DNA of 64,000 nt from Perilla frutescens (GCA_026008535.1 BRKX01000002.1:31115501-31179500), one strand, 5' to 3'. Positions 11,995 to 23,853 are shown, counted from the first letter of the stretch. Program-made: numbers and translations. Notes: generated by a model not told the origin, from the sequence alone.

Positions 11995-12960
11995 CCCTTG
12001 CTGAAAAAAAATGATGGTGTTTGAGCTTAAGTCGATCCCTCAAGGTTTGAAACCATGTTTCAGCTAGAGGCTTAGTAAACACATCAACCACTTGATCATT
12101 TGATGGAACATGGCCTACTTCTACCACCTTCTCTTGAACCTTATCACGGACAAAATGAACGTCAATCTCAATGTGTTTTGTCCTCGCATGGAACACATGA
12201 TTAGATGCTAGAGAAATAACATTAATATTGTCATACCAAATTTGAGCTGTGATGTCACTGTTGAACCCCAACTCCTTGCTTAACGCATACAACCAAACTA
12301 CCTCTGTTGTGACATTAGCAAGAGATCTATACTCAGACTCCGCACTGCTTCTTGACACAACAACTTGTTTCTTAGCACTCCAGGATATTAAATTGCTGCC
12401 TAAGAAAACACAATGTTTTCCGGTAGACTTCCTGTTATCAATGCAACTTGCCCAATCGGCACCAGCAAAGGCTTCTATCTTGGTGCAGGAGGAAAGGCTA
12501 AAGACCAGAGCCAAATCTTTAGTCCCTTTGAAATATCTTAGTAAGTGCTTGCAGGCAGCCCAATGAGGAGTGAGAGGCTGCTGCAAAAACTGACTAAGTT
12601 TATTCACAGAAAATGCAATGTCTGGCCTAGTAAGGGTCAAGTATTGAAGAGCTCCAATGGTGCTTTTGTAGAGAGTGGGGTGTTCAAACACATAACCACT
12701 ATGTTTTTACAACTTGACAGCATACATCATAGGTATAGAACAAGGCTTGCAGGCAGACAGATTTGTCTTTTCCAGAATTTCTTCAATGTACTTGCTTTGA
12801 GACAAGTAAAATAAGCCAGAAATATGAGTAACTTGAATACCCAAAAAGTAATCCACTGATCCAAGATCCTTCAAAGAGAACTTAGTGTTAAGTTGGTGAA
12901 TAACCTCCTAAACTTTTTTTGGTCTATTTCTAGTCACTAGTATATCATCCACATAGATGA
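11995..12960 (-). pseudogene. copia reverse transcriptase C-terminal part and RNase H
   Basis: Near 12960-12920 the minus strand encodes LIYVDDILVT, the reverse transcriptase catalytic motif. From 12691 a long open stretch shows the copia RNase H signatures: STIGALQYLTLTRPDIAF, GADWASCIDNRKSTGKHCVFLGSNLISWSAKKQ and SRSSAESEYRSLA, ending near the 3' LTR. RNase H degrades the RNA template during cDNA synthesis. Frameshifts between 12960 and 12691 separate the parts. Confidence 0.85.
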
Positions 12961-12984
12961 GCATCAAGACAGTACTAGTAGTAG

Positions 12985-14677
12985 TCACTCTAAAAAACAA
13001 GGAGAAGTCAGATTGTGTGATCTATGAAAGCCAACTGAGCTAAGATACTTTTTTAGAGTACTATTGTACCAGGCTCTAGAAGCCTGTTTTAGGCCATAGA
13101 TAGCCTTAGAAAGCTTGCAGACATGATTAGGAAACTGACTATCTTCAAAACCCCTTGGCTGAGTCATGAAAATAGTCTCTTCAAGATCTCCATTCAAAAA
13201 GGTATTATTTATATCAACTTGCCCAACTGTCCAACCTCTCATAGCTGCAACTGCAAACACCAACCTCAGAGTGGAAAATTTTATAATAGGACTAAATGTT
13301 TCAAGAAAGTCAACACTAGCAAATTGTTCAAAGCCTCGAGCCACAAGCCTAGCTTTCAATTTATCAAGAGAGCCATCAGACTTGGTCTTAACCTTAAAAA
13401 CCCACTTATGAGATATTAACTTCTGATCTGCAGAAGAATGGACTAAAATCCAAGTGCCCTTTTGCTGCAAGGCAGAGAATTCAGCTTGCATAGCCTTAGT
13501 CCAACCAGGATCATTAAGAGCCTGGGACACAAATGTAGGTACTGTAGGAAGCTTGACCTCGGACAGCCATGCCTTGGGTTTAAATATGCCATTCCTAGCC
13601 CTGGTTATCATAGGATGCTGCACAACAGGTAAAGAAGAGGAAACATGAATAGAAGAAGAAGTAGAGGGGGCAGAGCTAGGAATAAAAGGAGAAGATGGCA
13701 TGTCAGGATTAAGATCTGGTGGAATATCTGGGAAAGGAGAAGGATGAGAAAAGCTAGGAATAGGTATAGAAGAAGAAGAAGAAGAAGAAGAAGAAGAAGA
13801 AGAAGAAGAAGAAGAAGAAGAAGAAGAAGAAGAAGAAGAAGAAGAAGAAGAAGAAGAAGAAGAAGAAGAAGAAACAGAAGTAGAAGACAACTGAGTGCTT
13901 GAAAAGAAGGATTCATATGGAAACTCATTTTCATTGAAGGATACAAAATCTGAAATATATAACCTTCCAGAAGGACTGAGACACTTGTAACCTGTATGAT
14001 AAGAACTGTAACCAAGAAACATACACTTAGTGGATTTGAACTGCAACTTATGATCATTATATGGAGTGAGAAGAGGAAAACAAGCACAACCAAAGGTATG
14101 AAGGAAGGAATAATCTGGTGGAATAGAATATAAGAGTTGAAAGGGAGAAGTACCTTTGGTGGTAGGAGAAGGAAGCTTGTTGATAAGATAGACAGCTGCA
14201 GCAAAGGCATCCCACCAAAACTTCAAGGGGAGAGAAGCTTGAGCTAAAAGTGTCAAACCGGTTTGAAAAATATGTTGGTGTTTTCTTTCAGCCTTGCCAT
14301 TTTGAGGATGAATATGAGGGCACGAATGTCTAAAATGAATGCCAAGATTAGACAGATAAGATTCAAGAGATCTATATTCACCACCTCAGTCAGTTTGAAG
14401 GCTTTTAACAGTAGTGGAGAAATGAGTTTGAACCACAGTAATGAATTTCCTAACAATATCAGCTGCCTCAAATTTCAAAGTGAGAGGAAAGATCCATGTA
14501 AAATGAGTAAAATCATCTATAAAATGAATATAAAACCTATAACCAGAGGTGCTAGAAGTAGCAGCAAGCCCCAAAGATCAGAATGCACAAGTTGAAAAGA
14601 AGTAGTTGTAAGAAGAGGTTGAGAAGTATGAGAGGTTAGATGGAGTTTGCCTAATTTGCACACATCACAAAAAGAAA
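12985..14677 (-). pseudogene. copia integrase and reverse transcriptase N-terminal part
   Basis: Continues the pol frame on the other side of the nested element. It begins with the zinc-binding remnant FCDVCKLGKLH, then the integrase core with FIDDFTHFTW, SLQTD and NGKAERKH as the catalytic regions. A TGA at 14388-14386 follows SLQTD where tryptophan is usual. The integrase C-terminal part (KFWWDAFAAAVYLINKLP) leads into a linker with a very long polyserine run, then reverse transcriptase (GTWILV..., NTFLNGDLEETIFMTQPRGF, KAIYGLKQASRAWY). The frame breaks near 13020, before the catalytic YVDD, which is readable in another frame at about 12940. Confidence 0.85.
13768..13873 (+). repeat. (GAA)n microsatellite, about 35 units, encoding polyserine on the minus strand
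   Basis: An almost pure GAA/TTC trinucleotide run inside the copia integrase-RT linker. In the pol frame it reads as a serine run of well over 30 residues; the other frames give poly-Leu (minus) and poly-Arg (plus), which are shadows. Confidence 0.95.
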
Positions 14678-16154
14678 TGATGAGTGGTATTTTGGCACAA
14701 TATTTGAGGTTTAAATGAAGTGAATTGAAGAGTTTTGCATGTGTTTTAATCCAAATTGCGCTCTTAACCTTCCTACTTGAGAGTTTAATTTCTTATTTGA
14801 GTTTTGCATAAAATTGTGGATGAATAAATGAATTTTTGAGTGATTCAATTCCAAAGGAAGATAGAGGATCGAATTGGGAGCACGGTGCAAGTTGAATCAC
14901 CTCAATCGGATAAGAAACAAGAGAGAATGAAGCAAAACCGTGAAAGGTATCGGAGCAGGGCTGTAGGCGCGACCCGAGCCAGCCCAGCACCACGACCGCC
15001 GCTCTATGTCCGCGGCTGATTTTCCACCACCTGCAACGTAACCTGAGCCAGCATCCTCCGCGCAGGTCGCGCCATCCTGGCACGACGCGAGCCAAAGGGG
15101 CGCGACCGGTCCCGTGTCGCGCCCATGTGTCACATTTTCAGATTTTTCATCTTTTTCCCCCATTTTGATTTTCTTTTAATTTCTTTTATTCCTCCACTAT
15201 ATAAACTCACCCCAATTCAAAATTAGGTAATGGCATTCCACTCTTAGCCACTTTTAGAGAGAGAAATACTTGGAGAAGAAGAGAGAAGAAAGGGAATTGA
15301 AGATTGGGCAAGAAGAACAAAGTTGAAGCAAGATTTGAAGGCCAAAACATCCATCCGGGTTCTTTTGTTCTTTAATTTTGTTAAAATCATATTCCTTTTT
15401 GTAGAGATTTTGGTTACCCATGTAATTATGAGAAGCTAAATCTTTGATACTCTTGGGTGTTGGTTTTATTTGGATTATGAAATATAAATGATATTTATTT
15501 TGGATGTTTAATGGTTCTTGATTATGTTTTGAATTCTTGTTATGTATGGATGTTATGTATTGTTGATTGGTGAGAACTAATTGATAATTAATTAGCATGA
15601 TTATGTATGTTGATTCAAAATTCGAGAGATGAGCTTCAACATAGGATCTTAGAATTCAAAGAGCAATTATCAACAAAATCGAGAGATTTGAGATAGTTGT
15701 TGAGGTATAGATCCTTGGTGCTCTTGGTAAGCACACTTAGGTATTAGTTGGAGACAATAATCTTATGCATGTGCCCCATATTCTATATGCTTCGAGAGGA
15801 GATATAGAATAAATTTGTGATCGCCTTAGTAATCTTGAATTGGAAATTAAGCATCCATTATAATTAGATTTTGTGTTAATTAATCCAATAAAACCAATCC
15901 CGAGAGTGTTCTTTTTCTTAATTGTCCAATTTATGTGTTAATTGTAATTATTTACTTTGCTTTATTATTTAGTTAGTTTTAAATCAAACAATTATCCATT
16001 TCGTCGTCTAGATAACAAATAGGAGCCGATGTCATAGTACGTGCTTATTTAATTTTCTTTTTCCCTGTGGATTCGATCTCGTTTCATCCTGTGCTACATT
16101 TACTTGTTCACTTGCAAGTTGATTCGAGTTTTAAAACTAAAATCTCACACATCA
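14678..16154 (+). repeat. 5' LTR of the nested gypsy element
   Basis: 1477 bp. It carries an unusually GC-rich patch (about 14940-15130, rich in CGCGACC) and a TATA-like CTATATAAACTC near 15198. Relative to LTR2 it has about 49 extra bases near 14810-14860. Confidence 0.93.
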
Positions 16155-16160
16155 AGTTTT

Positions 16161-16178
16161 TGACGCCGTTGTCGGGGA
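16161..16178 (+). other. Primer-binding site of the gypsy element
   Basis: TGACGCCGTTGTCGGGGA lies a few bases after LTR1 and resembles the TGGCGCCGTTGCCGGGGA found at this place in many plant gypsy elements. Confidence 0.7.
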
Positions 16179-16288
16179 ATTAGTATTTTAAATTTGTGCT
16201 ATTGTGATAAGGTTGTTATTGTTAATTTAGACATTTTTTGTTTATTTTTGTTTTTCACTTTTTGTTATTGGTGCTTTGAAGGTGGTGC

Positions 16289-17393
16289 ATGATCACACGA
16301 TATAGGAGAGCACTCCTTGAACGTGAGGTTATTATTTCTCGTGGATAAAGAGAGTTTGAAAAAAGAGAAATAGTCATGCGAGATGAAAATGAAGGTCTTG
16401 TTCGTCGTCTACAAAGACAATTTGAGGAGATGCAACAAAGATTGAATGAGCAATGAGATGTCCGGGTTCAAGTGGAGCAACCGTCCATTAGAAACATGTT
16501 TCAACCCATTGTAAATGAAAGAATGATGAATGGGCTAAGAATTGAAGCCAATAACTTTGAATTGAAGCCTGAATTAATCTCAATGATACAACAAAACCAA
16601 TTTGGTGGAGGAGTCGATGAAGATCCAAATGAGCACATTGATCAATTTCTACAAGTGTGTGGGACCGTGAAGCTCAATGGAGTCCCGAATGACGCAATAC
16701 ACCTCCAAATTTTTCGATTTTCTCTTAAAGAAAAAGCACGAATATGGTATCAAAGTTTGAGAGTTGGATCTATTGAAACATGGGCTGATTTGGTTTCAAA
16801 ATTTCTATATAAATTTTTCCCTCCAAGTATGATGTTGAAGTTAAAAGGTAAGATCGCACAGTTTCGCCAATGGAATGATGAGAGTTTTAATGATGCATGG
16901 GAACAATTTCATGAAATGTTGAGAAAGTGCCATACTCATGGGTTTGGTATTGACCACCAAGTGTGCATATTTTACAATGGAACCAATCAAGATATGAAGA
17001 GACTATTGGATGCCGCATTGGGTGGCTCATTATTAGGAAAAGGGCCCGATGATGCCATGAAAATTATCAAGGACATGGCCATGAATTTCTATCAATGGCC
17101 CGGGGAGAGACAACAAGTGCAACACTTGAAGAATGTGGCTCCTACATCCGAAGCCGAAACTTTGTCAATCTTGGCAGCCCAAATGACAATTCTCAATAAA
17201 AAGATTGAAGCCATCACCCATTCTTCATCAACCTCAAGGAATGAGCAAATCCAAGGAGTTGAAGCGATGAAATATGTCGAGCAATGGAGCAACAATGGCC
17301 GCCCAAACCAAATTTTTCAAGGAGAAAATCACTACAATCAAGGAGTCCGACAACATTATTCAAATGTTCCTTATGGTAATCCTAATAGTGCTT
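16289..17393 (+). pseudogene. gypsy gag
   Basis: A probable start at 16289 (MITRYRRALLER...) meets a stop after about 18 codons; the frame resumes near 16376 (MRDENEGLVRRLQRQ...), meets TGA at 16454-16456, then stays open to 17393. The open part has the plant gypsy Retrotrans_gag core: DPNEHIDQFLQVCGTVKLNGV, RFSLKEKARIWYQSL, WADLVSKFLYKFFPP, QFRQWNDESFNDAWEQFHEMLRKCHTHG. No zinc knuckle is visible. Gag would form the particle used for cDNA synthesis. Confidence 0.85.
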
Positions 17394-17428
17394 GACAATC
17401 TCCACCTAACTTTACCATAACAAATGAC

Positions 17429-18692
17429 ATGGTTGATGATGAAAATAATCCCAAGATGGATGATCTTTTGATGGCATTCATGGATAAAATGGAGACATAT
17501 ATGGGAGAGTCCCAAGTTCGCTTTGAGAAGCTTGAAAGTAAGATAGCCATGATTGGAGCACGGGTGGATACCATTGGAACAAGAATGGATGTGATTGAGA
17601 AGAGGATAGATAGATTGGAGTTTGTAGTGGGAAAACAACCACAACAAAGTCCGGACCAATGCAAATCTATATCCGTGATGAGTTTGAAAACTTTTGATAG
17701 AGTAAAAATGCCATGTGAGGAATTTTTGGAAGTTGAATGTGAAAATTCTCAAAGTGAAAAAGATGATGAAAAAGGAGAAGCAAAGAAATTGGTTGAGGAT
17801 GCTTCTAATAAGCCGCCATCGGCACCCCTATCTCCCATGTCTATTGCCATACCTTACCCTCAAAGATTGAAGAAGGATACCATGATGGAGCAATTTACCA
17901 AATTTTTGGAGATGTTTCGAAAAATTCATATCAATACCCCACTTGTGGAAGTTTTGGAAAGGATGCCAAATTATGCCAAGTTTTTCAAAAAAATGCTAGC
18001 AAATAAGAAGAAGTTAAAGGATCATGAGATTGTGAGCCTCGCGGAGGAATGTTGCAATTATTCAAAGGAAGTTGCCACCAAAGCTCAAGGATCCGGGGAG
18101 TTTCATCATTCCTTGTGGTTTTTGGGAAAAATTCTTTGGGAATGCCTTGTGTGACTTGGGAGTAAGCATAAATATCATGCCCCTTTCTTTCTTCAAGAAA
18201 CTCAACATTGAAAAGCTTAAGCCAACGAGTATTTGCTTACAAATGGCGAATCACACTTTTACCTATCCAAAAGGAATCTTAGAAGATGTGCTAGTAAAGG
18301 TGGGTAAATTCATCTTCCCAATTGATTTCTTAGTGCTTGATATGGAAGAGGACACAAATGTGCCTCTTATCTTGGGGAGGCCATTTTTTAGCACCGGGAG
18401 ATCATTGATAGATATGGAGAAATGTGAGCTTATCCTTCGAGTGCATGAGTCAAGAGTCATGTTTCCTATTTCCATGAAGAGGAAAGCTATAAAAGATGAT
18501 GAGCTTAAAAGCATTGAAGAATCCAAGGTGGTCCAAGAGATAAATCCACAAATTGAGAACATGAAAGCAAGGAAAGAAGAAGAGATAACCAAGGAGTATT
18601 ATAGAATCTTTGATCCGGATTTGACTTCTAAGCCTCAAAGAAAGAAAAAAAGAGTTCTAAGGTGGTGTCAAGTACCACCAAACCCGCCTTGA
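17429..18692 (+). pseudogene. gypsy gag C-terminal coiled region and retropepsin-like domain, frameshifted
   Basis: The first frame (17429-18154) is hydrophilic with coiled-coil character (MDKMETYMGESQVRFEKLESK...). Around 18050 the frame slips, consistent with loss of two bases, and the continuation is in the frame of 18072-18692. That part has the aspartic-protease-like pattern of plant gypsy polyproteins: PPKLKDPGSFIIPC, CDLGVSINIMPLSFFKKL and VPLILGRPFF. The usual DLGAS appears as DLGVS. No reverse transcriptase follows; the frame ends at 18692. Confidence 0.8.
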
Positions 18693-20100
18693 TGGTTGTA
18701 AGTCCGTCCAAAATAAACCATTTCTTCTTTTTCAAAATTATTGGTACTTTGTTCCGAATAAGTTTGGGGGAGGGAGAAGTGTGGTTATTTTGGACTTCTT
18801 TTTGTTTTTTTTTTATTTTTCATTGCATGTAGTTTGCATTAAAATTTTAGGTAAAATTTTAAAATTTTTAGTTTGTTTGCACATTTACTTGCTTTCAATA
18901 ACCGGTGGTTTTTGATTTGGTTGTTGATCTGGTGGAGACTTGTGGTTGAAAATGGTTGAAGTGTGGATTGGGTTATGTTGCTTATGATGAGATGGTTTTA
19001 TTTAGAAAAATGATATGAAAGCATGTTATGATTTGTTGATATTTGCCTTGATAAATTATTAAATGTATTACCTTTTGATCTTGGTTGAGCCCACGTGAGA
19101 TTTTGAGCCAAAGATTGCTTTATTTTTACAATCTTTTCCTTGCTTGTGTGGTAATCATGCATACTTGAATTGTCTCTAGAACTTGCATTGTGTCTAACTC
19201 GAGATTGCAATAGTGTGCTTGATGACTCGAAAAGGATTTAAGGCCATCTTTTGTCTAGCCTACTCTACCCAAATTTTACCATTCCAACACTAAATCCCTT
19301 GTTAGCCCCTTTGAGCCATGAGACCATATTTCATTATTTTGCCTTGGGTTGGGAATAATTAGTAATGAGGAATTAATGATTATGAGAAATTTGGAGTGCT
19401 TGAAATGAAAATTGCATTTTAGAGTATTTGAGACGAAAATGTCAAATAACCCTTCTTAGCTCTTACAACAAAAAAAAGAGAGCAAAGTTGAAAAAAAAAG
19501 AAAAAGAAAAAAAAATGATGTGTTCTCATTTTTTATTTTTTATTTTTTTATCATTGAAATGAAAGAGCAAGAAAGGGAAGTAATATTGATTATCATGATA
19601 AAATTTCTAGACTTTGAGATTTTGTGAAAGCTTGGAAGATGGAAGAGTGCTTGTGTAGTTCTACTTGGTTAGTATGGAGATTTGGATTATTGAAGATTAA
19701 TTCTTAATTGAGTCACTTAGCCAAACAATCCCCACCTTACCAAAAAGCCTTCATTACAACCTTGAAAAAGCCCTTAATGATTCTTGTTTGAAAGCACACA
19801 TAGGTGGTGGAGAGAATAGACACATTACAAGCCTATGGTAGACTTCTCGTATGACTTGATTTTGAGTGTATACACTTATAGCCTAAACACTTGAGTGGTG
19901 AGTGATCTTATATCATAGAGAGGTTACAAGTTCTTTTGGCCATGCATTGTATAATTTGTCAAGGCTTGTTGATCTTTGAATATCATGCTTGAATGTACAA
20001 AGTGTGTTTTGAATCTCTGAAGCAAATTCCATCCTTTTATCCGCATTTAATCATTTAAACCTTATTTCTCTTTTCTTCATTGTTTGGGGACAAACAATCT
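18693..20100 (+). other. Non-coding 3' interior of the gypsy element
   Basis: Where an autonomous gypsy element would encode reverse transcriptase and integrase there is only AT-rich DNA without a coding frame, ending in the polypurine tract. Confidence 0.75.
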
Positions 20101-20117
20101 TTTAAGTTTGGGGGAGT
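20101..20117 (+). other. Polypurine tract of the gypsy element
   Basis: TTTAAGTTTGGGGGAG directly precedes LTR2, the position where plus-strand synthesis is primed. Confidence 0.8.
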
Positions 20118-21036
20118 TGATGAGTGGTATTTTGGCACAATATTTGAGGTTTAAATGAAGTGAATTGAAGAGTTTTGCATGTGTTTTAATCCAAATTGCG
20201 CTTTTAACCTTCCTACTTGAGAGTTTTGTTTCTTATTTGAGTTTTGCAGAAAGATAGAGGATCGAATTGGGAGCACGGTGCAAGTTAAATCACCTTAATC
20301 GGACAAGAAATAAGAGAGAACGAAGCAAAACCGTGAAAGGTATCGGAGCAGGGCTATAGGCGCGACCCGAGCCAGCCCAGCACCGCGACCGCCGCTCCGT
20401 GTCCGCGGCTGATTTTCCACCACCTGCAACGCGACCCGAGCCAGCATCCGCCACGCAGGTCGCGCCATCCTGGCATGACGCGAGCCGAAGGGACGTGACC
20501 GGTCCCGTGTCGCGCCCATGTGTCACGTTTTCAGATTTTTCATCTTTTTCCCCCATTTTGATTTTCTTTTATTCATCCACTATATAAACTCACCCCAATA
20601 CAAAATTAGGTAATGGCATTCCACTCTTAGCCACTTTTAGAGAGAGAAATACTTGGAGAAGAAGAGAGAAGAAAGGGAATTGAAGATTGGGCAAGAAGAA
20701 CAAAGTTGAAGCAAGATTTGAAGGCCAAAACATCCATCCGGGTTCTTTTGTTCTTTAATTTTGTTAAAATCATGTTCCTTTTTGTAGAGATTTTGGTTAC
20801 CCATGTAATTATGAGAAGCTAAATCTTTGATACTCTTGGGTGTTGGTTTTATTTGGATTATGAAATATAAATGATATTTATTTTGGATGTTTAATGGTTC
20901 TTGATTATGCTTTGAATTCTTGTTATGTACGGGTGTTATGTATTATTGATTGGTGAGAACTAATTGATAATTAATTAGCATGATTATGTATGTTGATTCA
21001 AAATTCGAGAGATGAGCTTCAACATAGGATCTTAGA

Positions 21037-21746
21037 TACTCTTTTTTGGCAGGTTTCTGTGCGCCCCTGCGGGCCGCATCGAGTTTTGATGCTGAGTTCC
21101 AGGCACTGCTTCATGGGCTGAGACTCGCTGTGCAGTATTCAGATCACATCTGGATTGAGATGGATGCTGCTTCAGTGGTGTCGGTGTTGCAGTCGGGCCA
21201 GCCCGGTTCGGCTGTGACTCGGCACACGTTGACGTCCATTCGTATGTTGTGCCGTGGATGATATGTTCAGTTCTCACACATCCATCGTGAGGGGAACCGG
21301 GCAGCTGATTTTCTGGCTAGTAGGGGGGTTCAGACCCGTACGCTTACTTTCTATGACCCGGGATCTGCTCCACGATATTTGCTCTCCCTGGTGAGGATGG
21401 ATCAGTTGGGATATCCCAACTTTCGTTTTCAATATAGTTAGATGGTGATGTTCCATTTTTGTGTTTTGTATTTGTTTCTTATTATTTCCAGTTTGGAGTT
21501 GCAGTCAGTCTTGGGCTGTGCTCCACTTTCTGTTTTTCATTTGGTTTTTGGGGATAGCATCCGGTCTGTGGTTGCATCCTCTTTTATTTGCTGCTTTATT
21601 TCCAGTTCGAGTACTTGGCTAAGGGTGTGTTCACTTTTGGGACACATTCCACCTATGACTTTGTACGAGATGATTTGTGATTTATATACAGGCTGGGCAT
21701 GGTGCCGAATGCCCCACCCCTTCTAGGGGTGTTCTGAAAAAAAAAA
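21037..21746 (+). mobile_element. 5'-truncated LINE with poly-A tail, inserted in the gypsy 3' LTR
   Basis: Sequence absent from LTR1 starts after CTTAGA at 21036 and ends in ten A residues at 21737-21746, after which the LTR resumes with GAGCAATTATC. It encodes the C-terminal RNase H domain of a plant LINE. About seven LTR bases (ATTCAAA in LTR1) are missing at the junction and no target duplication is visible. Confidence 0.88.
21046..21439 (+). pseudogene. LINE RNase H-like domain remnant
   Basis: The frame encodes DAEFQALLHGLRLA, WIEMDAASVVSVLQ and, after an in-frame TGA at 21259-21261, FSHIHREGNRAADFLA, which are the three acidic motifs of the type I RNase H domain (RVT_3) at the C terminus of plant LINE polyproteins. 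The base composition is much more GC-rich than the surroundings. Confidence 0.85.
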
Positions 21747-22330
21747 GAGCAATTATCAACAAAATCGAGAGATTTGAGATAATTGTTGAGGCATAGATCC
21801 TTGGTGCTCTTGGTAAGCACACTTAGGTATTAGTTGGAGACAATAATCCTATGCATGTGCCCCATATTCTATAAGCTTCGAGAGGAGATATAGAATAAAT
21901 TTGTGATCGTCTTAGTAATCTTGAATTGGAAATTAAGCATCCATTATAATTAGATTTTGTGCTAATTAATCCAATAAAACCAACCCCGAGAGTGTTCTTT
22001 TTCTTAATTACCTAATTTATATGTTAATTGCAATTATTTACTTTGCTTTATTATTTAGTTAGTATCAAACAATTATCCATTTTGTTGTCTAGATAACAAA
22101 TAGGAGCCGATGTCATAGTACGTGCTTATTTAATTTTCTTTTTTCCCTGTGGATTCGATCTCGTTTCATCCTGTGCTACATTTACTTGTTCAATTGCAAG
22201 TTGATTCGAGTTTTAAAACTAAAATTTCACACATCAGAAAGCAAAGAGTCTTTATATTTAGTATTGAGAGAAGTATAAACTTAGTAAAGGACAGATGAAC
22301 TAGGATGCCCTAGCTTTCTATGCCATTCAT

Positions 22331-23770
22331 TTACATTTGTATTACACGAAAGAAACAAACATCAGGCTTATTAAAAGAAGAGACAACGGAATCTGCAGAA
22401 AGGATGGATGTCTGATAGGTTGTTGAAGCTGTAGAAAGAGAATGAGGCTTATGTGGAGGCATGGCTGAGAGATCCAGCTGGTACAGTCCCTTGGTGAGAG
22501 GTCCCTTCATCAGAATTTCCTGAGTTTTGAGATCCTTAACACAGCAAAAAGTAGGATGTAACTCAACAAAGACATTATTGTCACTAGTAAACTGAGAGAT
22601 GCTGATCAAATTTTTAGTGATACCAGGCACATGTAGAACATTGTGAAGAGCAAGAGTTTTGCTGGAAGAAGTATGAGTAAAACTTGAATCACCAATATTT
22701 GCAATAGTCAGAAGATTACCATTTCCAACCTGAAGAGCCTCTGAACCAGTATAAGGAGAGCTAATCTGCAGATTGGAGAGATCATTGGTGATGTGAGCTG
22801 TGGCGCCAGAGTCTGCATACCATTGATAATCATGTTGCTGAGCATAATAGGCCTCCTTCTGAGCAATATCAGATGTGAAATCAGCATAATATGCCTGTGG
22901 AGAAGACACACCCGTGAAATGGACATCAAATCGCTTAAAACATTTCAAGGCCACATGTCCATTCTTTCCACATAGCTGACAAATGACTTTAGTGTCTCTG
23001 GAGCTACCACGGCCACCTCTGCCTCTGAAAGGTCCTCCTCTACCAGAGAAATCAGGAATACCTCTACCACAACCAGCAAAATGATCCAAAGATGGTCTAA
23101 CACTGAAGTACTGAGCAACATGAGCACTAGGAACAAGGAAAGAGGCTTGAGTCTACAATCTAGCCTCATGTGCTTACAAGGCATATTGAACCTCATGTAG
23201 AGTGAGAGTATCAGCCCTATTAGTAAGATTAACTACAACCGCATCAAACTCAGTACCAGATCCAGCAAGAATATGCATAATAAGATCTTCATCATCCACT
23301 GGTTTGCCAATAGCAGCCAGATTATCAGCATAGCTTCTCATTTTTAAGAAGTATTCATCAATAGTACTGTCACCTTTCTTAGTAGTTTGCAACTGCAATT
23401 TGAGCTGCATAATCCTTGCTTTAAACTGAGACTGGAAAAGAGACTGTAAGGTACGCCAAATATCCTTAGATGAAACACACCGAGTAACATGATCTATCAT
23501 CACCTCAGAAATAGAACCAATTAACCAGCTGAGTAAGAACTGATCTATACGGATCCAAATTTGAAAATCTGGATTAGGAAGTCGTTCACACCGAGGAGAA
23601 GGAGCTAAGAACTGTGGGAGAGGGATAGCAAATTCTGAAATGAGATCGTCGAAAGCATGAGCTCGAAGAAGAGCTAACACTTGAAAACGCCAAAAAACAT
23701 AGTTATGGCGATCAAGCTTAAAAGTTGGAACCAGAAGAAATGAAGATGAAGAGTTCGGAGCGGAAGCCAT
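22331..23770 (-). pseudogene. copia gag and protease start, two nonsense codons
   Basis: The likely start is the ATG at 23770 (MASAPNSSSSFLLVP...), followed by a copia-type Gag domain with FKLDRHNYVFWRFQ and IDEYFLKMRSYADNLAAIG. Stops TAA at 23176-23174 and TAG at 23155-23153 interrupt the frame; it resumes in the same frame with a Gly/Arg-rich stretch, the zinc knuckle CQLCGKNGHVALKC, and the protease site YADSGATAHITNDL, whose Asp-Ser-Gly is intact. The frame then approaches GAG-pre-integrase, where the nested gypsy element begins at 22236. Confidence 0.85.
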
Positions 23771-23835
23771 GGCAAAAACAAAAAAAATCAGTAGATTTAG
23801 AAACAAATATGTGATAGAAACGCAGTTGGATCACC

Positions 23836-23852
23836 CCTGACATGATGATACC
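23836..23852 (-). other. Primer-binding site of the second copia element
   Basis: Reads TGGTATCATCATGTCAG on the minus strand, one base inside the LTR, beginning with the TGGTATCA typical of initiator tRNA-Met priming. Confidence 0.8.
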
Positions 23853-23853
23853 A

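Larger units (their letters stand above)
14678..22236 (+). mobile_element. Ty3/gypsy-type element with only Gag and protease-like coding (TR-GAG/LARD-like), nested in copia
   Basis: LTR1 is 14678-16154 and LTR2 is 20118-22236; both begin TGATGAGTGG and end ACATCA. GAAA occurs immediately outside both ends (14674-14677 and 22237-22240), giving a 4-bp target duplication. LTR1 is followed by a primer-binding-like TGACGCCGTTGTCGGGGA and LTR2 is preceded by the polypurine tract TTTAAGTTTGGGGGAG. The 4-kb interior encodes Gag and a retropepsin-like region but no reverse transcriptase, RNase H or integrase, so it needed another element's enzymes. It interrupts the copia pol gene between the protease and the integrase zinc-binding part. 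Confidence 0.9.
20118..22236 (+). repeat. 3' LTR of the nested gypsy element, with LINE insertion
   Basis: 2119 bp, of which 21037-21746 is a LINE fragment. The remaining parts match LTR1 closely, including the GC-rich patch (about 20355-20515) and the TATA-like CTATATAAACTC near 20580. Confidence 0.93.

Noticed and set aside
13608..14210. Long poly-Leu and poly-Arg open frames over the GAA tract
   Set aside because: Other-frame shadows of the trinucleotide repeat in the copia pol gene.
20290..20587. GC-rich open frames in the gypsy LTR (also 14793-15163)
   Set aside because: They lie in LTR sequence, recur in both LTRs with different breaks and have no domain.
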